NCBI RefSeq assembly: GCF_902830275.1
Contig: NZ_CADESW010000007.1
Location: 248,001 to 312,000 of the forward strand
Length of the DNA stretch: 64,000 nt
Reading direction: 5' to 3'
DNA from: Burkholderia stagnalis
GTDB lineage: Bacteria > Pseudomonadota > Gammaproteobacteria > Burkholderiales > Burkholderiaceae
Under the pieces are notes generated by a model. That model did not search any database and was not told the origin of the DNA. It saw only the letters and a program-made list of their open reading frames with translations. Of this stretch, positions 37,232-46,887 are shown piece after piece (the first letter of the stretch is position 1; every line of letters begins with the position of its first letter). The translations under genes were made by a program, and so were the position numbers.

Positions 37232-38713
37232 CTACCCCCGCGCCTGCATCAGCGGCGGCCGGCGCTCGAACCACGGCCGCGCCTGCTCGAGCTGCCGCGC
37301 GAGCTTCAGCAGCAGCGCGTCGTCGCCGTGGCGCGCGACGAACTGCACGCCGATCGGCAGGCCGCGCGCATTCCAGCAGAGCGGCACCGACATCGCCGGC
37401 TGGCCGGTCAGGTTGAACAGCTCGGTGCAGCCGGCCCACGCGAACGCCTTCTGCGACGCCTGCGCGAGCAACGCCTTCAGCAGCGGCTTGATCGGCAGCG
37501 CCGCGAGCAGCTTCATCTGCGCCTGCTCGAACGGCGTCGGCTGCAGCTCGCCGATCCGCACCGGCGGGCCCGCGAGCGACGCGCACAGGATCACGTCGTA
37601 GCGCGCGACGTGCCGCGCGACCTGCACGGTGAGCTGGCGCTGCCACTCGAGCACGTCGGGCAGCCGCGTGCGCGCGAGCCGCCGGCCGACGACGGCCATC
37701 GCCCAGGTCGCCGCCTCGAATTCGCTGCGCCGCGGCGTGCGCCCGGTCAGCGCACGCGCGCCGAGCACCATCTCCTCGGCGATCGTCGACCACAGCGTCA
37801 GGAAGGTTTCGGCGGCGCGCGCGTAGTCGACGTTCAGCGCGGCCGGTTCGACGTGATGGCCGAGCGACGCGACGAGCGCGGCGGCGTCGTCGAGCGCCGC
37901 GCGCGTGTCGGCGGCGAGCGCCGGCGCGAGCATCGGGTCGACGACGACGCCGATCCGCAGCGCGTCGGGCGGCGTGTCGAGCGCGCCGAGGAAGGTACCG
38001 GGCGCACCGGGCGGCAGCGCCTGGCCGGTCGTGACGTCGAGCAGCAGCGCGCTGTCGCGCACGCTGCGCGCCACCGCGTGCTGCACCACCAGGTCGCCGT
38101 TCATCGGGATGTCGACGAGCGCCGGATGGCGGCTGGGCTTCAGGCCGAACAGCCCGCAGCACGACGCGGGGATGCGGATCGAGCCGCCGCCGTCGGACGC
38201 ATGCGCGAGCGGCACGATACCGGCCGCGACGGCCGCCGCCGCGCCGCCGCTCGAGCCGCCCGGCGTGTGGTCGAGGCTCCACGGGTTGCGGCACGCGCCG
38301 AACAGCGCCGGCTCGGTGTAAGGCATCTGGCCGATCTCGGACGTGTTGGTCTTGCCGAAGAAGTTGAAGCCGGCCGCGCGGCTGCGCGCGATCAGCGGCG
38401 AATCGGCGTCGGGCGCGAAATACCGGTAGTGCCGGCTGCCCATCGACAGCGGCAGGCCCGCCACGGCCGCGCCGAGATCCTTGATGAGGTAGGGCACGCC
38501 GGCAAACGGCGCGCCGGGCGCGGGCGGCGCGGCGGCGCGCTCGCGCGCGGCGTCGTAGTCCTGCAGCACGATCGCGTTGATCGCCGGATTGACCGCTTCG
38601 GCCTGCGCGATCGCCGCGTCGAGCAGCTCGCGCGGGCTCACCTTGCGTTGACGGACGAGATCGGCGAGGCCGATCGCGTCATGGGCGAGATAGTCCGAAA
38701 GCACCGCTGTCAC
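37232..38713 (-). CDS. Amidase signature family protein
   Basis: A 493-residue amidase with the Ser-cisSer-Lys triad: Lys in YLIKDLGAAV, the glycine-rich loop TPGGSSGGAAAAVAAG and the nucleophile in SDGGGSIRIPAS. N-terminal LADLVRQRKVSPRELLDAAI is typical. It hydrolyses a carboxamide; substrate unknown. It is not GatA, as gatB and gatC are absent. GTG at 38713 is preceded by AACGGGG; a second GTG nine bases in is possible. Confidence 0.9.
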   Translation of the reverse strand: MTAVLSDYLAHDAIGLADLVRQRKVSPRELLDAAIAQAEAVNPAINAIVLQDYDAARERAAAPPAPGAPFAGVPYLIKDLGAAVAGLPLSMGSRHYRYFAPDADSPLIARSRAAGFNFFGKTNTSEIGQMPYTEPALFGACRNPWSLDHTPGGSSGGAAAAVAAGIVPLAHASDGGGSIRIPASCCGLFGLKPSRHPALVDIPMNGDLVVQHAVARSVRDSALLLDVTTGQALPPGAPGTFLGALDTPPDALRIGVVVDPMLAPALAADTRAALDDAAALVASLGHHVEPAALNVDYARAAETFLTLWSTIAEEMVLGARALTGRTPRRSEFEAATWAMAVVGRRLARTRLPDVLEWQRQLTVQVARHVARYDVILCASLAGPPVRIGELQPTPFEQAQMKLLAALPIKPLLKALLAQASQKAFAWAGCTELFNLTGQPAMSVPLCWNARGLPIGVQFVARHGDDALLLKLARQLEQARPWFERRPPLMQARG

Positions 38714-38781
38714 CCCCGTTGCGACGTGTCGCGATGAAGAGAGGCGGCCGGCCCCGCGCGGAGCCGCCGCCGAGGCGCGCG

Positions 38782-39474
38782 TTACAGATGCTCGGCGAGG
38801 AACGTCAGCGTGCGGCCGTGCGCGAGCGCCGCCGCGCGCTGGTTGTACGACGCGCGATCCGTGCAGTTGAAGCCGTGCTCGGCGCCCGCGTACAGGTGGA
38901 ACGCCGCATTGTCGCGGCCCGCGAAGGCCGCCTTCACCTGGTCGACCGCCGCGAGCGGGATGCCGTGGTCGTTCTCCGCATAATGGAACAGGATCGGTTG
39001 CGTGATGCGGCCGGCGACGTCGAGCGCGTTCTGGATCCCGCCGCCGTAGTACGCGACCGCCGCGTCGATCTTGCCGGTCGCGGCCGTGAGGTATGCGAGG
39101 CGGCCGCCGAAGCAGTAGCCGATCGCGGCGAGCTTGCCGTCGACTTCGGGCCGCGCGCGCAGCAGGTCGGCCGCCGCCGCGATGTCCGCGACCGCCGCGT
39201 TCACGTCGGTCTTCTGCAGCAGCTCGATGCCCTTGTCGCGATCCGCGCCGTCGTAGGCCAGCTCGACGCGCGGCTGCGTGCGCCAGAACACGTCCGGCGC
39301 GAGCGCGACGTAGCCGTCGGCCGCGTACTGGTCGGCCACCGCGCGGATGTGCGCGTTCACGCCGAAAATCTCCTGCAGGATGAGGACGGCCGGGCCCGTG
39401 CCGCGCTTCGGCAGCGCGAGGTAGCCGCCGAAGCTGTCATTGCCGGTCGGGATGTCGATCCATTGTGCAGTCAC
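38782..39474 (-). CDS. Dienelactone hydrolase family protein
   Basis: A 230-residue alpha/beta hydrolase. The family Cys nucleophile is in IGYCFGGRLAYL, with the Asp in AENDHGIPL and the His in GAEHGFNCTDR. LILQEIFGVNAHIRAV is the standard segment after strand 3. The GTG at 39474 has AGGAG upstream. Probable role is hydrolysis of a lactone or ester; there are no catechol-pathway neighbours, so a true dienelactone pathway is not supported. Divergent from the nitronate monooxygenase gene. Confidence 0.9.
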   Translation of the reverse strand: MTAQWIDIPTGNDSFGGYLALPKRGTGPAVLILQEIFGVNAHIRAVADQYAADGYVALAPDVFWRTQPRVELAYDGADRDKGIELLQKTDVNAAVADIAAAADLLRARPEVDGKLAAIGYCFGGRLAYLTAATGKIDAAVAYYGGGIQNALDVAGRITQPILFHYAENDHGIPLAAVDQVKAAFAGRDNAAFHLYAGAEHGFNCTDRASYNQRAAALAHGRTLTFLAEHL

Positions 39475-39708
39475 GTTGAACTCCTGGCGAGCGAGGCCGC
39501 GCCGCGCGCGTCTCGCGGATGGAAAAAGGGGTCGGTCTAGTGTGCCATCAAACATCGCGGGCTGCAGTGCGCGGCCCTGGGTGCCGGGTTCTCGCGCGGC
39601 GATCGTTCCGTTCACGATTATTCATTTTTCGGTGGCGCGGCGCTTCGGTACAGTCGATCGCACCAGCCCTTTACAAAGCGCTTGCGCGCGTCACCGAAGG
39701 ATCCCGCC

Positions 39709-40788
39709 ATGTCCGCCCATTCCCTTTCCACGCCGTTCGCCGAACGCTTCGGCCTGCGCCTGCCGCTCGTGCAGGCGCCGATGGTTGGCGCGACCACGCC
39801 CGCGATGGTCGCGGCCGCGTCGAATGCCGGCGCGCTCGGCAGCCTCGGCGCGGGCGCGTTGCCGCCCGAGCGTCTCGCCGACGAAGTCGCGCAGATTCGC
39901 GCGGCCACCGATCGCCCGTTCGCGGTCAACCTGTTCGTGCTGACGGAGGCGGCGCCCGACGCGGCGACGCTCGCGCGCGCGCTCGCGGCGATCGACCCGC
40001 TCAACGCCGCGCTCGGCCTGCCGCCCGGCACGGCGCCCGCGCGCTTCGCGCCCGATTTCCGTGCCCAGCTCGACATGCTCGTATCGCTGCGCGTGCCGGT
40101 CGCGAGCTTCACGTTCGGCGTGCTCGACGCGGCCGATGTTGCTCGGCTGAAGGCGGCCGGCACCTACGTGATCGGCACCGCGACGCACGTCGCCGAAGGG
40201 CTGGCATGGCAGCAGGCCGGCGCCGACGCGGTGTCCGCGCAGGGCGCCGAGGCGGGCGGCCACCGCGGCACGTTCATCGGCGCGGCCGACGACGCGCTGA
40301 TCGGCACGATGGCGCTCGTGCCGCAGCTCGTCGACGCGACCGGGCTGCCGGTGCTCGCGGCCGGCGGCATCATGGACGGCCGCGGCATCGCGGCGGCGCG
40401 CGCGCTCGGCGCGCAGGCGGCGCAGCTCGGCACCGCGTTCCTCACCTGCGCGGAAAGCGCGATCGCGCTCGACTGGAAGGCACGGCTGCGCGCGAGCGCC
40501 GACACGTCGACGCAGGTCACGCGCGCGATCACCGGGCGTCATGCGCGCGGGCTGCGCAACACGCTGATGGCGCGGCTCGGCGCGCGGCCCGAAGACGTCG
40601 CGCCGTATCCGGTGCAGAACGCGCTCACGCAGCCGCTGCGCCAGGCCGCCGCGCGCGCGAACGACGGCGACTACCTGGCGCTGTGGGCCGGGCAGGGCGC
40701 GCCGCTCACGCGCCGGCGCGGCGACGCGCTGACGACGTCGCAGCTGATCGACGCGCTCGATGCCGAATGGCGTGCGGCGGCGGGCTGA
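39709..40788 (+). CDS. NAD(P)H-dependent flavin oxidoreductase, nitronate monooxygenase-like
   Basis: A 359-residue FMN TIM-barrel protein. LPLVQAPMVGATTPAMVAAA opens the barrel, GADAVSAQGAEAGGHRGTF holds the conserved His of the family, and LAAGGIMDGRGIAAARALGA is the FMN-phosphate site. Class I nitronate monooxygenases oxidise toxic alkyl nitronates; enoyl-ACP reductase FabK shares the fold, so the exact activity is uncertain. ATG at 39709. A hairpin lies downstream. Confidence 0.88.
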   Translation: MSAHSLSTPFAERFGLRLPLVQAPMVGATTPAMVAAASNAGALGSLGAGALPPERLADEVAQIRAATDRPFAVNLFVLTEAAPDAATLARALAAIDPLNAALGLPPGTAPARFAPDFRAQLDMLVSLRVPVASFTFGVLDAADVARLKAAGTYVIGTATHVAEGLAWQQAGADAVSAQGAEAGGHRGTFIGAADDALIGTMALVPQLVDATGLPVLAAGGIMDGRGIAAARALGAQAAQLGTAFLTCAESAIALDWKARLRASADTSTQVTRAITGRHARGLRNTLMARLGARPEDVAPYPVQNALTQPLRQAAARANDGDYLALWAGQGAPLTRRRGDALTTSQLIDALDAEWRAAAG

Positions 40789-40809
40789 TCACAGCCTGTT
40801 CGACATCGG

Positions 40810-40837
40810 CGATACGCGCGCGCCGGCGCGCGTATCG
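40810..40837 (+). terminator. GC-rich hairpin after the flavin oxidoreductase gene
   Basis: CGATACGCGCG and CGCGCGTATCG form a perfect 11-bp stem around CGCCGG, 22 bases past the stop. No T tract follows, so terminator function is only likely. Confidence 0.5.
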
Positions 40838-40987
40838 TGCAGCGATCCCGCGTACAAAATGGCGATCAAAAACAAGTCGGGATTGCATTGAATACAGCCT
40901 TTCGCGCGGGCGTGAGAAATTAGCGGAAACCCTTATCCGGCCGGGCTCTCGGCGATCTCTGAAAGGCGTTTGATACGCATCCGCATC

Positions 40988-41005
40988 GGTAGTGTTACCA
41001 CTACC
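40988..41005. promoter_or_regulatory. Perfect dyad, candidate operator
   Basis: GGTAGTGTTACCACTACC: two perfect 7-bp arms around TTAC, about 200 bases before the ABC binding-protein gene. It resembles a dimeric repressor site; no regulator gene is adjacent. Confidence 0.5.
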
Positions 41006-41204
41006 CCAAAAAAGTCCCACAAATTAATTTGATCACCTACACTTCGGCGCAAGTACGGTCGGGCGGCTGCTAAAAGCGGCGGCTTGACGTGCTGAGGCCA
41101 AGTGCATGAACGATGCAACCGGCGAATCGTCCAGTGAATGCAAACACAGGGATGGCAGCGGGGCACCGGGCGATGGCGTTTTTGGGACGAAACTGGAGAC
41201 TTAC

Positions 41205-42347
41205 ATGAAAATCAAGATGCAAAAGCTGTTGCCGATCACTGCAGCGGCGATGCTGTGCGCTGCTGCCGCAAGCAACGCGTCCGCCCAACAAGTCGTCAAG
41301 ATCGGCCACGTTGCGCCGTTGACGGGTGGTATTGCACACCTTGGCAAGGACAACGAAAACGGCGCGCGTCTCGCGGTGGAAGAGGCCAACGCCAAGGGCC
41401 TGACGATCGGCGGCCAGAAGATCACGCTTCAGCTCGACCCGCAGGACGATGCAGCCGACCCGCGCCAGGCCACGCAGGTCGCGCAGAAGCTCGTCGACGA
41501 CAAGGTCGTCGCGGTGGTCGGCCACCTGAACTCGGGCACGTCGATCCCGGCCTCGAAGATCTACAGCGATGCGGGCATCGTGCAGATCTCGCCGTCGGCG
41601 ACCAACCCGGCTTACACGCAGCAAGGCTTCAAGACGACGTACCGCGTCGTCGCGACCGACGCGCAGCAGGGCCCGGCGCTTGCGAACTATGCGCATTCGA
41701 AGGGCATCAAGAGCGTCGCCGTGGTCGACGATTCGACCGCCTACGGCCAGGGTCTCGCGAACGAATTCGAGAAGAAGGCGAAGGCGCTCGGCCTGAAGGT
41801 GATGTCGCACGATGCGACGAACGACAAGGCGGTCGACTTCCGCGCGATCCTGACCAAGATCAAGGGCGAGAACCCGGACGCGATCATGTACGGCGGCATG
41901 GATGCGACCGGCGGCCCGTTCGCGAAGCAGGCGAAGCAGCTCGGCCTGCGCGCGAAGATCTTCGCGGGCGACGGCGTGTGCACGGAAAAGCTGGCCGACC
42001 TGGCCGGCGATGCGACCGACAACGTCGTGTGCTCGGAAGCCGGTGCGTCGCTCGAGAAGATGCCGGGCGGCGGCGCGTTCAAGGCCAAGTTCGAGAAGCG
42101 TTTCGGCCAGCCGATCCAGATCTACGCGCCGTTCACGTATGACGCGGTGAACATCATCGTCGACGCGATGAAGCGCTCGAACTCGACGGATCCGGCGAAG
42201 ATCCTGGCGGCGATGCCGGCGACGAACTACACGGGCGTGATCGGCACGACGACCTTCGATTCGAAGGGCGACCTGCAGCACGGCGTGATCTCGCTTTACA
42301 ACTACAAGAGCGGCAAGAAGACGCTGCTCGACGAAGTGAAGATGTAA
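41205..42347 (+). CDS. Branched-chain amino acid ABC transporter substrate-binding protein
   Basis: A 380-residue periplasmic binding protein of the LivK/LivJ type. A Sec signal peptide (LLPITAAAMLCAAAASNASA) is cut before QQVVKIG. The fold has IGHVAPLTGGIAHLGKDN, the conserved VVGHLNSGTSIPASKIYSD and FTYDAVNIIVDAMKRS. The permease and ATPase genes are absent here, so it must join components encoded elsewhere. ATG at 41205 with GGAGA upstream. The two Cys (VCTEK, VVCSE) probably form the usual disulfide. Confidence 0.94.
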   Translation: MKIKMQKLLPITAAAMLCAAAASNASAQQVVKIGHVAPLTGGIAHLGKDNENGARLAVEEANAKGLTIGGQKITLQLDPQDDAADPRQATQVAQKLVDDKVVAVVGHLNSGTSIPASKIYSDAGIVQISPSATNPAYTQQGFKTTYRVVATDAQQGPALANYAHSKGIKSVAVVDDSTAYGQGLANEFEKKAKALGLKVMSHDATNDKAVDFRAILTKIKGENPDAIMYGGMDATGGPFAKQAKQLGLRAKIFAGDGVCTEKLADLAGDATDNVVCSEAGASLEKMPGGGAFKAKFEKRFGQPIQIYAPFTYDAVNIIVDAMKRSNSTDPAKILAAMPATNYTGVIGTTTFDSKGDLQHGVISLYNYKSGKKTLLDEVKM

Positions 42348-42368
42348 TCAAGCGGTCGACGGAGGGGT

Positions 42369-42409
42369 GAAGCGCGCATGCGGCAACGCATGCGCGCTTC
42401 GTTTTTTTG
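42369..42409 (+). terminator. Terminator of the substrate-binding protein gene
   Basis: GAAGCGCGCATGC and GCATGCGCGCTTC make a perfect 13-bp stem with a six-base loop, followed by G and seven T. Confidence 0.95.
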
Positions 42410-42433
42410 TGACGCGGGCGCGGTGACTTGCCG

Positions 42434-43636
42434 TCAGAGCTTCAGATGCGCGAGCACCTTCGGCGCGATGGCCGCGACGAGCGCCGCGCACAGCGCGACG
42501 ACCGCGAGCCCGATCGTCAGGTTCGCGGCCTGCGCGACCGCGCCGATCACGACCGGTCCGAACAGCAGTCCGAAATACGCGAGGCCGGCCACGTGCGCGA
42601 GGCCTTCGGCCGCATGGATGCCCTTCACGCGCGCGGCGGCGGCGAACAGCACCGGCATCATGTTCGCGAGGCCGAGCCCCATCAACGTGAAGCCGGTCAG
42701 CACGGCGGCCGGATGCGGCAGCAGCAGCGCGCCGATCATGCCCGCGCACGCGAGCGACGCGCTCGCGAACACGAGCTGCGGCGCGCCGAAGCGGGCGCGC
42801 ACCGCGTCGCCGGCGAAGCGCGCGGCCGCCATGCCGCCGGAGAACGCCGCATACGCGGCGCTCGCGAGCGCGGGGCTGGCCGCGACGACGTCGCGCATGT
42901 ACACCGTCGCCCAGTCGTACATCGCGCCTTCGGCGATCAGCGCGATCAGCGCGATGCCGCCGAGCATCCACAGCGCGGGCGAGCGCCAGCGGTTGCCGCC
43001 GCCGTGCGCATGCTCGTGATGCGGGACGTGCGGCAGCACCGCCGGGCACGACGCGACGAGCACCGCGGCGCTCACCGCCGCGGCGAGCGCGAGATGCGCG
43101 GCGGGCGCCATGCCGGCCGACAGCAGCGCGCCGCCGGCCGCCGCGCCGGCCATCCCGCCGACGCTGAACATGCCGTGCAGCGCCGACATGATCGGCCGTC
43201 CGAGCGCGATCTCGACCGCGCTCGCCTCCGCGTTCATCGCGACGTCGAGCGTCGCCATCGAGAAGCCGAACAGCGCGAGCACCGCGAGCAGCATCCAGTA
43301 GTCGGGCACGACGAGGATCAGCGCGCCGCAGGCCGACATCACGAGCCCGCCCGCGAGGCACGCGGTGCGCGAGCCGACGCGCGCGATCCAGCGCGCGACC
43401 GTCAGCATCGCGGCGATCGAGCCGCCCGCGACCGCGAACAGCGCGATCGACAGCAGCCCGGGGCTCAGCGCGAACTTGTCGCGCACGGTCGGCACGTGCA
43501 CGCCCCAGGACGCGTACATCATGCCGGCGACGAAGAACAGCGCCATCGTGGCGGTGCGGGCTCGCTGGCGGACCGGCAGCGACAGGGCGAGGTGGGCGGC
43601 GGGCGCCGCCGCGAGGTCGGGGGAGGAATCGGACAC
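42434..43636 (-). CDS. MFS transporter
   Basis: A 400-residue major facilitator with 12 helices (for example MALFFVAGMMYASWGVHVPT, LLAVLALFGFSMATLDVAM, LWMLGGIALIALIAEGAMYD). A His-rich cytoplasmic loop (HVPHHEHAHGGG) separates the halves. The substrate is unknown; relatives are often called fucose-permease-like. The GTG at 43636 gives a 30-residue hydrophilic N-terminus; the alternative ATG at 43546 starts directly at helix 1. The 7-bp array lies 91 bases upstream, in its presumed promoter region. Confidence 0.86.
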   Translation of the reverse strand: MSDSSPDLAAAPAAHLALSLPVRQRARTATMALFFVAGMMYASWGVHVPTVRDKFALSPGLLSIALFAVAGGSIAAMLTVARWIARVGSRTACLAGGLVMSACGALILVVPDYWMLLAVLALFGFSMATLDVAMNAEASAVEIALGRPIMSALHGMFSVGGMAGAAAGGALLSAGMAPAAHLALAAAVSAAVLVASCPAVLPHVPHHEHAHGGGNRWRSPALWMLGGIALIALIAEGAMYDWATVYMRDVVAASPALASAAYAAFSGGMAAARFAGDAVRARFGAPQLVFASASLACAGMIGALLLPHPAAVLTGFTLMGLGLANMMPVLFAAAARVKGIHAAEGLAHVAGLAYFGLLFGPVVIGAVAQAANLTIGLAVVALCAALVAAIAPKVLAHLKL

Positions 43637-43726
43637 GGAAAGCTCGTCAGGAGAAAGATGCGCGGACGTACGCGACGTCGCCGGGAATCGTCCGATTCTA
43701 TCGAACCCCTTACGATTCCGCAGAGT

Positions 43727-43987
<261 letters not shown>

Positions 43988-44165
43988 CCCGGGCGGGGGA
44001 GCGCGGCAGGCGCGCGAGGCCCGTGATGCCCGTGACGCCCAATGACACGCGGCACCCCGCATCCGGCACCTGCCGATCGGACGATGCGCGGTAACGGCTG
44101 CGACGGGTAACATCGATCCGCACGCGGCCTGCACGATGCGCCGCGATTCGACCGCAGGAGATTTC

Positions 44166-44825
44166 GTGAACATCGACCCCGCCCTTCCGTTGCACCTGCT
44201 GCACCGCTGCGCGCTCGGCACGCTCGCGACGCACGCGCGCGATCCGCAAGGCTTCCCGTATCCGACGGTCGTGCCGTTCGCGCCGGATGCGCGCCACCGG
44301 CCGGTGATCCTCGTGAGCGGCCTCGCCGAGCACACGCGCAATCTCGCCGCCGACCCGCGCGCGGGCTTCCTGATCGTCGACGCGCCCGACGGCGACGTGC
44401 TGAACGCCGAGCGCGCGACGCTGCTCGGCCGCTTCGCACCGGTCGACGCCGATCCGCATCTCGCCGCGCGCTACCTGCGCTACGAGCCGGACGCGGCGCG
44501 CTATCTCGCGCTCGGCGACTTCACGTTCCGGGCGCTCGACGTCGAGCGGCTGCGCTATATCGGCGGGTTCGGCCGGATGGGCTGGGTGGAGGGCACGGCG
44601 CTCGACGCGCATGCGCCGCTCGGGTTCGACGACGAGCAGGCGCTGTGGGCCGCGTACGACACCGCCGGCGTGCGGCGCGCCGGGCTCGACCTGCTGGGCG
44701 TCGACCGCTGCGGCGCGGACTGGCGCGTTGACGGCCGGCGGCTGCGCACCGCATTCGATGCGCCGCAGACGGACCTCGGCGCACTGCGCGCGCGGCTGCT
44801 CGAATGCGCGCAAGGTGTGACCTGA
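44166..44825 (+). CDS. HugZ-like pyridoxamine-oxidase-fold protein
   Basis: A 219-residue split-barrel protein: the N-terminal barrel has LGTLATHARDPQGFPYPTVV and RHRPVILVSGLAEHTRN, and the C-terminal part resembles DUF2470/HugZ (VERLRYIGGFGRMGWVEG). Family members bind FMN or haem, and HugZ proteins help use haem iron. Haem use is only a family inference as no haem uptake gene is near. The GTG at 44166 is preceded by CAGGAG. Confidence 0.82.
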   Translation: MNIDPALPLHLLHRCALGTLATHARDPQGFPYPTVVPFAPDARHRPVILVSGLAEHTRNLAADPRAGFLIVDAPDGDVLNAERATLLGRFAPVDADPHLAARYLRYEPDAARYLALGDFTFRALDVERLRYIGGFGRMGWVEGTALDAHAPLGFDDEQALWAAYDTAGVRRAGLDLLGVDRCGADWRVDGRRLRTAFDAPQTDLGALRARLLECAQGVT

Positions 44826-45179
44826 CGTCGCGGTTCTCCAATGTTTAATTCCGTTGACTATACAAGTGGATTTTGTCGAACCTGTCGTCAGATGAAAGCT
44901 TTGATTTTATCGATGCAGGGTAATTGCGTATGCTGAAAGTCTTAATGCGTTGCGGCTTATGTCCTAATCTCCGTGTAAGGACGTGAAAAATTGAGAAATC
45001 GGCGCGGCGGGTCAAAATGACCTGGCTGAATGGCAATTCGAATCGGTATTTTCATTGAGTCTCGCTTCAATCAAATCTTTTTTGTGCTAATCTCTGGCTT
45101 CAAAATCCGAGGCACAGATATTTCAAGAATGGTGAGCCGGCTGCAGATCGGCGCCATTGGTCAGATAAAAAGGGAAACT
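44826..45179. other. AT-rich upstream region of the second H-NS-like gene
   Basis: A 354-base gap, clearly AT-richer than its surroundings, with no supported gene. A TGC-TAATCT extended -10 candidate lies near 45085-45093. The AT-rich composition fits H-NS autoregulation. The frame open from 45030 into the gene has no conserved residues before 45180. Confidence 0.5.
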
Positions 45180-45473
45180 ATGTCTTCTTACAAGGACCTG
45201 CTGGCCCAGCGGGAGAAGCTGGAGAAGCAAATCGAAGAGGCGAAGTCGCGCGAATACGCGGAAGTCCTCAATGACGTGAAGCAGAAAATCTCCGACTACG
45301 GCTTTACGCTGGCCGAGCTCGGTCTGAGCCGTGCGAAGGCAGGCAAGGTCGGCCGTCCGCGCGCCGGCGTCGCGGCCAAGTATCGCGATCCGGAATCGGG
45401 CGCGACGTGGTCGGGCCGCGGCAAGCCGCCGCGCTGGATCGCCGGCAAGAACCGCGAACAATTTGCAATCTGA
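45180..45473 (+). CDS. H-NS histone family nucleoid protein (second copy)
   Basis: A 97-residue protein. The N-terminal coiled coil (YKDLLAQREKLEKQIEEAK) is followed by the DNA-binding domain KYRDPESGATWSGRGKPPRW with a GRPRAG hook before it. It shares nearly all DNA-binding residues with the copy at 10210 but little of the coiled coil, so the two may form separate or mixed oligomers. ATG at 45180; terminator downstream. Confidence 0.94.
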   Translation: MSSYKDLLAQREKLEKQIEEAKSREYAEVLNDVKQKISDYGFTLAELGLSRAKAGKVGRPRAGVAAKYRDPESGATWSGRGKPPRWIAGKNREQFAI

Positions 45474-45497
45474 ACGTTTGTTCGCCGTTCCCGCGCT

Positions 45498-45533
45498 GAA
45501 AGGCCGCGTGTCCGTCACGGAGCGCGGCCTTTT
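45498..45533 (+). terminator. Terminator of the second H-NS-like gene
   Basis: AAAGGCCGCG and CGCGGCCTTT form a 10-bp stem, with further pairing in the loop, followed by TTTGC. Confidence 0.85.
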
Positions 45534-45679
45534 GCTTTGCGCGCGTCCCGTGCCGGCGGAATGTCACGGAAATGTCATGAACGCGCGTGAATGAAAATGC
45601 GACCCGTTCGCATAACCAGTTGATTTAAATAAGAAATTTGGGGTTATCGGAATGGGGTGCTGGGCGCTCTTGGTAGAAT

Positions 45680-45700
45680 CCGATATCGCACACCGATATC
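45680..45700 (+). promoter_or_regulatory. Double CGATATC repeat overlapping the CDF gene promoter
   Basis: Two CGATATC copies (45681-45687 and 45694-45700), 13 bases apart, start two bases after an extended -10 (TGG-TAGAAT, 45671-45679) and end nine bases before the ATG. Such a place suits a repressor. Confidence 0.45.
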
Positions 45701-45709
45701 TCATATTTC

Positions 45710-46876
45710 ATGTCCACCTTTTCCGGCGAAGCGCAAAGCGGAGAAAAGCACGCCGTCGCGCGCAAGAGCACGCTCGTCAGTATCGTGCTGAATGTCGTGC
45801 TTGCGACATTTCAGATCGCGGTCGGCACGATTGCGCATTCACAGGCGTTGATTGCCGACGGTGTCCATTCGATTTCGGATTTGATCTCGGATTTTGTCGT
45901 GCTGGTTGCGAATCGGCATAGCGGCGCATTGCCGGACGCCGATCACAATTACGGGCACAGCCGCTACGAGACGGTCGCATCGCTGTTTCTCGGCGGGATT
46001 CTGATCGCGGTGGGGATCGGCATGCTATGGCGCGCCGGCGATCGCCTCGTGCATCTCGAGGATATTCCGCCCGTCCATGTGAGCGCGCTGGTCGTCGCGG
46101 TCGTCGTGCTGGTGTCGAAGGAGGCACTGTTTCGCTACATGCTGCGCGAGGCGCAGCGCGTGCGCTCGGCGATGCTCGTCGCCAATGCATGGCATGCGCG
46201 CTCGGACGCCGCGTCGTCGCTCGTCGTCGCGATCGGCATCATCGGCAGCCTGGCCGGCTTCCGGCTGCTCGACCCGATCGCGGCCGCGATCGTCGGCTTC
46301 ATGGTTGCGCGCATGGGCTGGACCTTCGGCTATGACGCGCTGCAGGACCTGTCCGATCGCGCGCTCGACGAAACCGACACCGCGGAGATTCGCGCGCTGC
46401 TAGCGGCCACGCCCGGCGTGCGTGACGTGCACGACCTGCGCACGCGCAAGATGGGCGATTCGGCGCTCGTCGATGCGCACATCCTCGTCGATCCGATGAT
46501 CTCGGTATCGGAAGGGCATTACATCGCGGAGACCGCACGCGCACGCGCGCTGTCGGACCGGCGCGTGCTCGACGCGCTGATCCACGTCGACCCGGAGAAC
46601 GACGCCGCGCGCCGGCCCGCGCTTGCACTGCCGCCGCGCAGCGAGATCGCGGCGCGTCTCGAGGCCGAGCTCGCGCAGCGCGGCCTGCGCGCGCGCGCGG
46701 TGAATCTCCACTACCTGAGCACGGGGCTCGAGATCGACGTGACGCTGGATGACAGCCCGCACGCGAGCGGCGACACCGATGCCACGCTCGCCGAGCAGCT
46801 CGACATCGAAGCGCTGAAGCGGCAGTTCGGTGCGCGCCGCATCGGCTTCACGCGGGCGGTGCGGGGCAAGTCGTAA
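45710..46876 (+). CDS. Cation diffusion facilitator (CDF) metal exporter
   Basis: A 388-residue efflux protein with six helices in the first 215 residues. Metal-site residues are visible in helix 2 (LIADGVHSISDLISD) and helix 5 (NAWHARSDAASSLVV). A cytoplasmic ferredoxin-like domain follows (HDLRTRKMGDSALVDAHILV), and then a second domain of about 100 residues (RSEIAARLEAELAQRGLRAR) longer than in classic CDF proteins. It exports a divalent cation such as Zn, Mn, Co or Fe; metal cannot be chosen from sequence. Convergent with the Lrp gene, 11 bases away. Confidence 0.92.
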   Translation: MSTFSGEAQSGEKHAVARKSTLVSIVLNVVLATFQIAVGTIAHSQALIADGVHSISDLISDFVVLVANRHSGALPDADHNYGHSRYETVASLFLGGILIAVGIGMLWRAGDRLVHLEDIPPVHVSALVVAVVVLVSKEALFRYMLREAQRVRSAMLVANAWHARSDAASSLVVAIGIIGSLAGFRLLDPIAAAIVGFMVARMGWTFGYDALQDLSDRALDETDTAEIRALLAATPGVRDVHDLRTRKMGDSALVDAHILVDPMISVSEGHYIAETARARALSDRRVLDALIHVDPENDAARRPALALPPRSEIAARLEAELAQRGLRARAVNLHYLSTGLEIDVTLDDSPHASGDTDATLAEQLDIEALKRQFGARRIGFTRAVRGKS

Positions 46877-46887
46877 CGCAGGCAGGC

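Larger units (their letters stand above)
40789..41204. other. Regulatory region upstream of the substrate-binding protein gene
   Basis: A 416-base gap without a supported gene. It holds the hairpin at 40810-40837, a perfect dyad at 40988-41005 and AT-rich sequence around 41010-41043 where a promoter (TACACT at 41038) may lie. The frame open from 41106 only extends the binding-protein frame upstream. Confidence 0.5.
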
